The translations under genes and the position numbers were made by a program. Positions 19,203-27,026 of a stretch of DNA of 64,000 nucleotides are shown here, one piece after another. This DNA is from Candidatus Latescibacterota bacterium. GTDB lineage: Bacteria > Krumholzibacteriota > Krumholzibacteriia > WVZY01. Position 1 is the stretch's first letter, and the number at the start of each line of letters is the position of its first letter. The DNA lies in NCBI GenBank assembly GCA_011772205.1, contig WVZY01000010.1, forward strand, positions 1 to 64,000, written 5' to 3'. Below the pieces are notes generated by a model. That model was not told the origin of the DNA and did not search any database. It worked only from the letters and a program-made list of their open reading frames with translations.

Positions 19203-20282
19203 TCATTTCAACCGGCTTTGCAGAATCACGCCCCCGACGATCAATGCCAGCCCGATGACGGATGATCGCATGATGTCCTCTCCAACGACGAAGTGAATGA
19301 ATACGAGCGAAAGAAACGGCGACAGGAAGATGAGATTGCTGACCTTGGCGGTCGACTCGGTGAGACGCAGCGCCTTCAACCAGAGAACGAACGTCGCACC
19401 CATCTCGAACAACCCGACGTACACGCAACCCAGAAGTCCCGCCCACGCAATCCGAGGTAGCACAATCCCTTCCCCATTGGATACGCCGGCCTCCGGGACG
19501 TCCAGAAGCGGAATACCATTCAGCGCCTCCAGTAGTCCGGTCCAGGCGATGACGGACCTGGCGATGAATATGTATAAGAATCCGAAGCAAAATCCGAGGA
19601 ACAGCTTCAGTACTTCGTCCCGATCGTCCTTCATATTCATCAGCCAGAATGAGGACCATATAAATGTGCTTCCGATGGCGAGCAGGGCTCCCGCAGGATT
19701 GGCAAACCGAAATCCGAGGACATCGCCCCGCGTAGAGATCACCACCACACCAGAAAAGCTGATCAGCAACGCAACCAAACTGAGTACTCGCAGCTTCTCC
19801 CTGAGCACGACAACTGCGAGGAGCGATAGTACCACGGGCCAGGCAAAATTCAGCGGCTGCGCTTCTTGAGCGGGCAAGAGCGAGTATGCTTTGAAGAGGA
19901 TCAAATAGTATAGAAACGGATTCAGAAAACCGGCGACCGCCGATCGCCCCAGCGCTCGAGTCGAATTGCCGGCCGTTTTCGAAAATGATTCCGAGCTCGA
20001 CGCGTTCTCATTTTGCGCTTTCTCACGAGGGATCTTTGATTTCTTCCCTGGGATCTTTCCACTATGGGATCTTCCCCGCAGCAGAATTGATTCCACCAGC
20101 AGGTTTGTTTTGCCCTGCACCAGAAGAACCAGAAGCAAGAATAGCGCGGAGACGAACGACGCATAGAAGACAAGTGTTATACAATCGACCCGCCGAAGGG
20201 TGAGTTTGAAAGCAGTAGCAACGGTCGACCAAAATAGAATCGCGCACGCGGCGTATAAATTGGCTTTCTTTTGTCGAGTCAC
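19203..20282 (-). CDS. EamA/DMT-family transporter
   Basis: This 359-residue inner-membrane protein is predicted to export or import small metabolites. Ten hydrophobic segments fall into two EamA-like halves (first ANLYAACAILFWSTVATAFK, second near SLVALLISFSGVVVISTRG). The two halves flank an unusual charged, Ser/Lys-rich loop at about residues 75-115. The start chosen is GTG at 20282, preceded by GAGG at 8 bases; a further GTG at 20339 would add 19 arginine-rich residues. The substrate cannot be predicted. It is alone on its strand, downstream of no clear operon partner. Confidence 0.8.
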   Translation of the reverse strand: MTRQKKANLYAACAILFWSTVATAFKLTLRRVDCITLVFYASFVSALFLLLVLLVQGKTNLLVESILLRGRSHSGKIPGKKSKIPREKAQNENASSSESFSKTAGNSTRALGRSAVAGFLNPFLYYLILFKAYSLLPAQEAQPLNFAWPVVLSLLAVVVLREKLRVLSLVALLISFSGVVVISTRGDVLGFRFANPAGALLAIGSTFIWSSFWLMNMKDDRDEVLKLFLGFCFGFLYIFIARSVIAWTGLLEALNGIPLLDVPEAGVSNGEGIVLPRIAWAGLLGCVYVGLFEMGATFVLWLKALRLTESTAKVSNLIFLSPFLSLVFIHFVVGEDIMRSSVIGLALIVGGVILQSRLK

Positions 20283-20612
20283 GCTTGACGCCTCAATCCG
20301 CGTATTCCCATGCGGCGCCGAGTTTCGGCGGCGTCGCACGGTGTGATAGGAGCCGACTGCATTCCGCCACGGTCATATCGCCCTATATCGTACCAAAGGA
20401 GCTCTGCCGCATCCGTAGCCTGATCAATATCCTCCGCTCAGAATACCAATCGATATCTGATGCCTCAACCCATTCTCCCTTGCCCTGTTCATATGTATCG
20501 ACTAGCATTAATGTGATCCGGAATCAGATTCGAATAACGCTCCTCCCAGATCCGGAAGCGTACGTACCCTCTCGACCGCAGCAATATTCTATATTGATGA
20601 CGGAGGCATGAA

Positions 20613-21302
20613 ATGAATCATAATCCTCGGACCCACAGCAACATGTTCTTGGGTTTCGTATTAATCATTCTCGGTGTTCTTTTTCTCCTCAGCCGATTCG
20701 ATATCTTCGATTTCGGCGATTTTGTCGCCACATGGTGGCCGATGATCTTGATCATCATCGGTCTCAAAAAGATGACCGCTCCTGGTGAGCCCCGGTTTGG
20801 CTCCGGTTTCATCCTTTTCCTGATCGGCGTTCTGTTCCAGCTGATCGAGCTTGATGTGCTCAGTTGGAACCGCCTGACCTACATCTGGCCCCTGATCCTC
20901 ATCATCATAGGGTTGAAGCTTATTCTCTCTCCCAGAGGAAGGGTCGCTAAACCTGGAACCGCTTTCGAGAAAGACGAGATCGATACCGTTGCCATATTTG
21001 GAGGGACGGACATCTCCGTCACGTCCCAAAACTTCAAAGGCGGCCAGGCGACGGCGCTGTTCGGCGCCGTTGAGATCGACCTGAGAGGCGCAAAACTGAG
21101 CGGGGGAAACGCAACGATCCGCGCCAGCGCTTTTTTTGGCGGCGTAGATATCAAAGTCCCCGAGGACTGGCAGGTTGAAGCGGAGGGAACACCCCTTTTC
21201 GGCGCTTTGGAGAGCAAATGCAAAGCTCCCGATTCGCCCGACGCACCTCGGCTGCACATCAAGGGTTCTGTACTATTCGGTGGAATCGAAGTAAAGCAAT
21301 AA
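20613..21302 (+). CDS. LiaF/DUF5668-like membrane protein
   Basis: The 229-residue product has four short hydrophobic segments at residues 10-110, in the paired pattern MFLGFVLIILGVLFLL...WWPMILIIIGL repeated twice. A soluble beta-rich domain follows at about 125-229 (TVAIFGGTDISV, ALFGAVEIDLRGA, FFGGVDIKVP, LFGGIEVKQ). These FGG repeats are typical of LiaF-type cell-wall-active antibiotic response proteins. In Bacillus, LiaF restrains an envelope-stress two-component system; no such pair adjoins here. GGAGG is present before the ATG. It converges with the GT-C-like gene. Confidence 0.75.
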   Translation: MNHNPRTHSNMFLGFVLIILGVLFLLSRFDIFDFGDFVATWWPMILIIIGLKKMTAPGEPRFGSGFILFLIGVLFQLIELDVLSWNRLTYIWPLILIIIGLKLILSPRGRVAKPGTAFEKDEIDTVAIFGGTDISVTSQNFKGGQATALFGAVEIDLRGAKLSGGNATIRASAFFGGVDIKVPEDWQVEAEGTPLFGALESKCKAPDSPDAPRLHIKGSVLFGGIEVKQ

Positions 21303-21346
21303 AAGAGGAAGCTGTTTCGAGGGCCGCTTGTTCATGAGGATCGGGG

Positions 21347-22519
21347 CTAATCGCCCCAAGAGACCGGACTGTCAGAATCCTCTCCCCTTTGTCCAAAATA
21401 CTTTGCCGCTACTACAGGGAGCGACCAGATAGCCAACGCGAGAAGCCGCATTTCTGGAGAAGGGCTTTGATAACCGCTCTTTATTAAGATGAGAACGAGG
21501 GGGATCAAGGCGTACCCCACCACCATCCACCGGGAAAGCTCCAGTTTCCTCGCTATTCTTCTCAATCCTTTCACTGCAAGCGGCACCACAACGGGAAATG
21601 CGAATACCAGCAACCTGTCGACGTTCACCGCAAAAAATGGCTGCATGTAAACCAGCGCCAAGAAAGGCAGAGAGCGCAGCGCAATGCCCCAACCTTCCCT
21701 TCCCGAGAAAAAAGGAAGAGCAAGCACGAGTATCCCCCAAGTGCCGACGGTTCCTCCCCGGACATACCCGACGAGGTCGCTCGTCAATCTACGGATGCCG
21801 ATATCAGACCACAGGGAAATGGGATTATACGCCGTCGTCGAATGGACTGCGAATCTGAGCACGAGAAACAGTGCCACGGGTGCAGCCCCAATGGCAAACA
21901 TTCGCAACAGCGCACGTGTATCGAAAAAGCGCCGGGCTTTCAACGTGTAAGCCAAGGGGATGAGGAAGAGTGCCGCTTCTTTGCTCAGCACGGCGAAACA
22001 AAGAGACAAACTCGCCCCCGTGCCTTTCCCTTTGATCAAAAGAAGGAGGTATAAAACGCTAAAGAAGTAAAGCGCCGGGTCCGTTAGCCAGAAATCGAAT
22101 ACAGCGAACTTCACTCCCCAGTTGAGCGAGTAAAAGAGGCAAACTCCAATGAGAGAATAAAAGCCGTTCTCTCCCATTTCACCGAGCAAATAATAGAGAA
22201 GGATCCCGGCACCGGTGATGAAAAGAAGCGTCAACATGTAGAAACTCACGGCCAAATCGAAAGGAAGAAGCCTCGCGATGGCCGGCACTAGCAACCGGTA
22301 ACAGTAAGGAGGCGAATGCGCCTCGGCCGGCGACCTCGCCATGTCAATGTATTCCAGATGATCCCCTCCCACGGCGAACATAGGATGTTCCTTTGTCAGC
22401 GGATCGACGTTCAGTGCCAGAAGCAGGACGAACAGGTAGGAAAAAAGAATGACGAGGAGAGGACTGTGCCTTCCTGGAGGTCCAGCGCGCTCGGATTTGT
22501 TTCCGCGCGGCGGAGTCAA
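21347..22519 (-). CDS. GT-C-like polytopic membrane protein
   Basis: This 390-residue protein has about ten hydrophobic helices. After the first helix comes an acidic extracytoplasmic loop (GGDHLEYIDMARS) resembling the catalytic loops of lipid-linked sugar transferases. Further on is a SKEAALFLIPLAY stretch, also seen in mannosyltransferase-like proteins. It may glycosylate a lipid or protein in the envelope, but acceptor and sugar are unknown. The start codon is TTG with no strong ribosome-binding site, so the N-terminus is uncertain. It lies 81 bases downstream of feoB on the same strand and may be transcribed with the iron operon, probably without functional link. Confidence 0.6.
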   Translation of the reverse strand: MTPPRGNKSERAGPPGRHSPLLVILFSYLFVLLLALNVDPLTKEHPMFAVGGDHLEYIDMARSPAEAHSPPYCYRLLVPAIARLLPFDLAVSFYMLTLLFITGAGILLYYLLGEMGENGFYSLIGVCLFYSLNWGVKFAVFDFWLTDPALYFFSVLYLLLLIKGKGTGASLSLCFAVLSKEAALFLIPLAYTLKARRFFDTRALLRMFAIGAAPVALFLVLRFAVHSTTAYNPISLWSDIGIRRLTSDLVGYVRGGTVGTWGILVLALPFFSGREGWGIALRSLPFLALVYMQPFFAVNVDRLLVFAFPVVVPLAVKGLRRIARKLELSRWMVVGYALIPLVLILIKSGYQSPSPEMRLLALAIWSLPVVAAKYFGQRGEDSDSPVSWGD

Positions 22520-22600
22520 CTCAACCGAGTGATCTTGGTAACGAATTCTCTCTACTCCCGCACTCTGCCAGTAATGAGGGACAGTTTTCTACTGATCTAA

Positions 22601-24847
22601 TCAACCAGACACTGTCCTCCAGATCTGCGCGACGAGAAAGCACAGCACGAGACCCATGCAAAGAGGGAGCAAAGCGGCCACAGCCGTCCACTTTCTCGAC
22701 CGGGTTTCCTTCCAGATGGTATAGATAGTCGTGCTGCAGGGATTGTGCACCAGGCTGAAGAGCATGAGGTTCAGCCCAGTGAGAAGCGTCCATCCCCCTG
22801 CTGACAGCAGCGACTCAACGGCGGAGATCGATTCCATTTCGAACATGACTCCCGGACCTTCGCCCATACCCGGGAGCTTGATGGACATTACCGTCAGCAT
22901 GAGGATTGTCGGGATAACGATTTCATTGGCCGGTATCGCTACAATGTAAGCAAGTAGAATCACCCCGTTCAAACCGATGAGGAGTCCAAAGGGGTTGATA
23001 AAACCAACGATATGTTCGGCAATGCTCGCGCTCCCGGCATTCACGTTTCCCAGCAGCCAAATCGCAGCACCCGCCGGCATCGCGAAAACGATGGCGCGCC
23101 AAAGCACGAAGATCGTCCGGTCGATGAGAGATGTGTAAAGGGTTCGCCAGAATCTTGGCGGTCTGTAGGGCGGCAGCTCCAGGCTAAAAGAGGATGGCTC
23201 GCCCCGGAGCATTGTTCGGGAAAGAAACCACGACACAACAAAGGTGAGCACGACTCCCAGAACGGCGACACCGACAACAGCACCGGCGGACACGAGACCG
23301 GCGAGGTGCGCCGGCGCCAGCGCGCCGATGAAGATCGTCGCGATCAGGATCTGGGTCGGCCAGCGGCCGTTGCAAAGCGCAAAATTGTTCGTAATGATCG
23401 CAATGAGACGTTCCCGACGACTGTCGATGATCCTCGTAGCGGTTACACCCGCAGCATTGCAGCCGAATCCCATGCTCATCGTGAGCGCCTGTTTTCCGTG
23501 AGCCCCAGCCTTCTTGAAAATACCGTCGAGATTGAACGAAACGCGGGCGAGGTATCCAAAATCCTCCATCAGGGTAAACAGCGGGAAAAAGATAGCCATG
23601 GGTGGGAGCATCACTGAAACCACCCAGGCGGTCGCTAAATAAACTCCGTCGAATAGAAATCCCGAAAGCCACCAGGGCATGTGGACCCATGTTCCGAATG
23701 ATTTCAATAGCGGATGAATCTTGTCCAGGAGGAGCGTGAAGAGCAAACTCGATGGGATGTTGGCCCCTGCTATCGTAATCCAGAGGACTATCGTGAAGAG
23801 CAATAGCATAAAAGGAAATCCAAGCAGCCGGCTCGTTACGATTCCATCGAGAACCCGATCCAGGTCGAAGCGGCGCTTCCTCTCGCTCAATGTCGTGGCG
23901 CGTTCGGCGATCCGTGCCGCATCGGTGTAGATCGATTCCATCAACCGGTCGTGGAAATCCATGCCGACTTCCCAGCGGAGAGCCTGAGCGGTTCCCAGAA
24001 TGTCTCTGGAGGCCGTGCTATCCGTTCTGCCTTTCTGCGAGCCGGCATCGCTTTCACGCTCTTCCGTCCGGATACCTCCGAGTTCGTTCAACTCGCCCTC
24101 CTTCACCGCGTCCGTGATTCGCTCGTCCCCGTCCAGCAAACGAAGCGCCACCCACCGGGCATTGGACAAACTCGGGTACGCGGCTTTGATCTTCCCTGAT
24201 AGGTTGTCAACGGCTCGGCTCACCCTTCCGCTGAGCTTGCCGGCTCTGTGCGGCTTGGGAATGTATTGTCCGGTTGCTACTTCGGCAATCGCCTCGAGGA
24301 GTTCATCGATTCCCTTGTTCTCACGCGCGATGGTGGGCACAACCGGAACACCGAGGTCTCTTGACAAGCGGCGTGGATCGATGGAGCGCCCGTGCCGTTT
24401 CGCTTCATCTATCAAATTGAGGCACACGACCGCGCGGTCGGTGATTTCCAGAACCTGGAGGACGAGATTGAGGTTTCGCTCCAAATGGTTTGCATCCACC
24501 ACCACCACCGTTACATCCGGTTGGCCGAAGAGGATGAAGTCTCTGGCGATCTCTTCATCTACGCTCGCCGACAGGAGCGAGTATGTTCCAGGGAGGTCCA
24601 CGAGCTTGTAACGGACGTCGCCGAGCGAAAAACCTCCTTCGGCCCGGGTAACGGTTTTCCCCGGCCAGTTGCCCGTGTGTTGCCGCAGACCGGTGATTGC
24701 ATTGAAAACGGTACTTTTCCCTGTATTCGGATTCCCGGCGAGAGCCACGACGTAATCGAAATGCTTCATATCCACGCCGAGCTTAACGAGATTTCCAATA
24801 TGATGAGCCGGGCAGGTGGCACATGCTTCAGTGGAACAATCCGTCAT
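22601..24847 (-). CDS. feoB: Ferrous iron transporter FeoB
   Basis: This 748-residue inner-membrane Fe(II) transporter has an N-terminal G-protein domain: G1 GNPNTGKST near residue 37, G3 DLPGTY and G4 NLID. The membrane domain follows, with two Gate-type halves (for example GFGCNAAGVTATRI and NPCSTTIYTIWKE). A short N-terminal Cys cluster (CSTEACATCP) precedes the G domain. The start overlaps the stop of the DtxR/FeoA fusion gene (ATGA). Together with the upstream DtxR-family gene it forms an iron uptake and regulation operon. Confidence 0.95.
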   Translation of the reverse strand: MTDCSTEACATCPAHHIGNLVKLGVDMKHFDYVVALAGNPNTGKSTVFNAITGLRQHTGNWPGKTVTRAEGGFSLGDVRYKLVDLPGTYSLLSASVDEEIARDFILFGQPDVTVVVVDANHLERNLNLVLQVLEITDRAVVCLNLIDEAKRHGRSIDPRRLSRDLGVPVVPTIARENKGIDELLEAIAEVATGQYIPKPHRAGKLSGRVSRAVDNLSGKIKAAYPSLSNARWVALRLLDGDERITDAVKEGELNELGGIRTEERESDAGSQKGRTDSTASRDILGTAQALRWEVGMDFHDRLMESIYTDAARIAERATTLSERKRRFDLDRVLDGIVTSRLLGFPFMLLLFTIVLWITIAGANIPSSLLFTLLLDKIHPLLKSFGTWVHMPWWLSGFLFDGVYLATAWVVSVMLPPMAIFFPLFTLMEDFGYLARVSFNLDGIFKKAGAHGKQALTMSMGFGCNAAGVTATRIIDSRRERLIAIITNNFALCNGRWPTQILIATIFIGALAPAHLAGLVSAGAVVGVAVLGVVLTFVVSWFLSRTMLRGEPSSFSLELPPYRPPRFWRTLYTSLIDRTIFVLWRAIVFAMPAGAAIWLLGNVNAGSASIAEHIVGFINPFGLLIGLNGVILLAYIVAIPANEIVIPTILMLTVMSIKLPGMGEGPGVMFEMESISAVESLLSAGGWTLLTGLNLMLFSLVHNPCSTTIYTIWKETRSRKWTAVAALLPLCMGLVLCFLVAQIWRTVSG

Positions 24848-25872
24848 GACGCCACCTCCTTCTCTCGGGAAATACCGATGAGCCGCGCTTGTTCGTCACG
24901 GAGCGCAATCACGGTGCCCCTTACGCGATAAGCAGTAAGCCCTCCAGAGGGACTCTTCCGATCGGTCGTAATCTCCGTGCCTGGTACGACGCCGAGATCC
25001 ATCAGACGCCGGCGTTCCAAGCCGCGGCATGCAGGACTAATGCGCGTGACTTTGGCGGTTTCGCCAACCTGGAGGGACGATAGCCATTCGAGATGCCCCT
25101 CGACTTCCTTCTCTGTGATCAATTCGACTGATATATTCGAGGCGATCAGTGGAGCAAGGACAAAGCTTCTCCCTTCGGATTCGACAAAAATGCGATCCTT
25201 GTTCTTCGACTGAACGTAAATCTCCATACCGAGGTGGACACCCAAGGCGATCAGCTGCTGGTAGACCGCAACAGGTTCATCCTCGATGTGAACAACTCGA
25301 ACGTGAGCGCCTGCTTCTATCTGCGCGAGGGATCGCACATGGAGCTCCGGCACGGTCCCGTCGGAAGTCGGGATCGGGTCCCCGTGAGGATCATATCGAG
25401 GATTTCCCAACCGGGTGGCGAGCGCATCGATCTCTTCCGGGGTCAGTTCGTGCTCCCTTCGCTCTGCTTTGATATGCCAAGACTTCTCATCCACGCCGGT
25501 TTCATAGGCGAGAAAGCGTTCCCAAAGACGATGCGCTCTGATAATCTGGAGCGCATATTTCCTCCCCTCCCTCGTCAAGAAGAAGCGTTCTTCCTGCGAA
25601 TATGCGAGCCCGTTCTTTTCCATCCATTGAGTCAATTCAACGATATGGCCTGGAGGTAGCCCGAGCGCTCCTCCGATACCCTCCAGGGTTGAGGGGAGGC
25701 CGCGCTCCTCACGGTGATAGAGGTGCTTCAGTGCATCCTCTACCCGGATCCGGCGCGTGGCGCCTCGAGATTCTCTCAAATGATGGAGCAGTCCCGTCCC
25801 CGGCCAGAAAAGGGCCACTGCTACGATTACTAAACCAAAAAATATCACAATGCTGGTGGTCGGATCTGTCAT
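24844..25872 (-). CDS. Membrane-anchored DtxR-like/FeoA fusion protein
   Basis: This 342-residue protein joins three parts. A single N-terminal helix (SIVIFFGLVIVAVALFW) comes first. A DtxR-type winged-helix and dimerisation region follows, with metal-ligand pattern RAHRLWERF and HIKAERREHEL. The C-terminus holds two SH3-like FeoA domains (about 185-265 and 268-342). The ATG at 25872 has GAGGAG nine bases upstream. FeoA normally helps FeoB at the membrane, so this may tether iron sensing to the transporter. Whether it binds DNA is unknown. It couples to feoB by a 4-base overlap and follows the soluble DtxR gene by 66 bases. Confidence 0.8.
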   Translation of the reverse strand: MTDPTTSIVIFFGLVIVAVALFWPGTGLLHHLRESRGATRRIRVEDALKHLYHREERGLPSTLEGIGGALGLPPGHIVELTQWMEKNGLAYSQEERFFLTREGRKYALQIIRAHRLWERFLAYETGVDEKSWHIKAERREHELTPEEIDALATRLGNPRYDPHGDPIPTSDGTVPELHVRSLAQIEAGAHVRVVHIEDEPVAVYQQLIALGVHLGMEIYVQSKNKDRIFVESEGRSFVLAPLIASNISVELITEKEVEGHLEWLSSLQVGETAKVTRISPACRGLERRRLMDLGVVPGTEITTDRKSPSGGLTAYRVRGTVIALRDEQARLIGISREKEVAS

Positions 25873-25938
25873 TGCGTTGATCTCCTCGCCAGTCATTGGC
25901 CGTCCCACATCGCAGGGACATGAGCCGGTCAGCACAGG

Positions 25939-26589
25939 TTACTCTGTGACGAGTATCTCCTTAGCCGCCCCTTGGCCCAGCTGCACGTCCCTCCCATCGA
26001 CCCGGAGAACGAGCGGACCCCCATACGGCTCTATCGAGACCACATCGATCTTTGTCCCCGGATATAGGTTTAGCATCCCAAGGTATCTCAGCAGCTCTGG
26101 ATCTCTGTCTCCGACTTCGAGCATTTCAACACGATTTCCCGGTTCCACATCCGTCAGCCTCCGCCGTCCCACCCGATGGATGCTCCCATCCTTGGATGGG
26201 ATCGGTGCCCCGTGCGGATCCACGGTTGGATTTCCGAGAACAGCGCTGATCCTGTCTTCCAGGTTTTCGGAGAGTACATGTTCCAGTTTCTCCGCTTCTT
26301 CGTGAACGCGATCCCAAGGAACATCCAGCGCCTCGGCCAGGTAGAGCTCAAGAAGACGGTGATGACGGATGATCTCCAAAGACGCCTTCTCACCGACTTT
26401 CGTTAGGGACACCCCTTGGTACGGAGTGTGTGTGACGAGTCCCAAGTCGGCGAGCTTCTTGATCATGGACGTAACAGAAGGTGAGGCGATTCCCATCTGC
26501 TCGGCGATCATAGAAGTGGTTGCACGTTCGTGGCGTTCCAGGATCTCGTAGATCACTTTGAGATAATTCTCCATTGCATGGCTGAGCAT
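25939..26589 (-). CDS. DtxR/MntR-family metal-dependent repressor
   Basis: The 216-residue regulator has an N-terminal winged helix (ATTSMIAEQMGIASPSVTSM), a metal-binding dimerisation region (RHHRLLELYL, HEEAEKLEHVL) and a C-terminal SH3/FeoA-like domain from about 140. In this family Fe(II) or Mn(II) activates DNA binding and represses uptake genes. It heads the feo operon, so autoregulation and control of FeoB are likely. A large inverted repeat just upstream (26601-26646) is the probable operator. The metal cannot be assigned firmly: the ligand set (H, E, E-H) fits both iron and manganese sensors. Confidence 0.9.
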   Translation of the reverse strand: MLSHAMENYLKVIYEILERHERATTSMIAEQMGIASPSVTSMIKKLADLGLVTHTPYQGVSLTKVGEKASLEIIRHHRLLELYLAEALDVPWDRVHEEAEKLEHVLSENLEDRISAVLGNPTVDPHGAPIPSKDGSIHRVGRRRLTDVEPGNRVEMLEVGDRDPELLRYLGMLNLYPGTKIDVVSIEPYGGPLVLRVDGRDVQLGQGAAKEILVTE

Positions 26590-26600
26590 ATTAACCCTGC

Positions 26601-26646
26601 CTAATATAATATTTAGATATGCCTACAAATCTGAATATAATATAGG
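26601..26646. promoter_or_regulatory. Inverted-repeat operator of the feo operon
   Basis: Arms 26601-26618 and 26629-26646 pair at 14 of 18 positions across a 10-base spacer; the inner core is TTTAGAT...ATCTGAA. The element is very AT-rich and overlaps TATATT-like -10 sequences. It ends 11 bases before the DtxR-family start codon. It is the expected place for a DtxR/MntR binding site, though it does not match the classical DtxR box exactly. Confidence 0.6.
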
Positions 26647-27026
26647 TTCTCGAAAACGTCAAGCTCCGGCAGGAGAATCATATCTTTAAAAATTACAATG
26701 AATTATAAAATAGATGGCCGCTTGGAACCCATCTTTCCAATCGCACCTTCGAATTCTACTGGCGGTCGGCACCATCGGAGTGACTAGCAGGGCATCGCAG
26801 CTGCCCATGATTCCAGCGAAATCTTTTTCGTGAAAAGGGGCCAATCATCCCCGATTGTGGAACTTTTGCTCGTTCCATCCGTCTATATTACCAACATCAG
26901 GCTGACTGTCAGGAGCTCGGCAGGTCTGGCATCTCAAGTCATCTTCCATACGCATAAAAACGCACGGGCAGCAATGATACTGGGCAGAATGAACATCCTT
27001 CCCGATATCCAGGAGGGCGTTTCATA
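26647..27026. other. Intergenic region, no gene seen
   Basis: This stretch lies between the divergent feo operon and the DUF5916 gene. A 65-codon open frame at 26830-27027 lacks a ribosome-binding site and family resemblance. AGGAGG at about 27011 serves the downstream gene. Confidence 0.5.
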
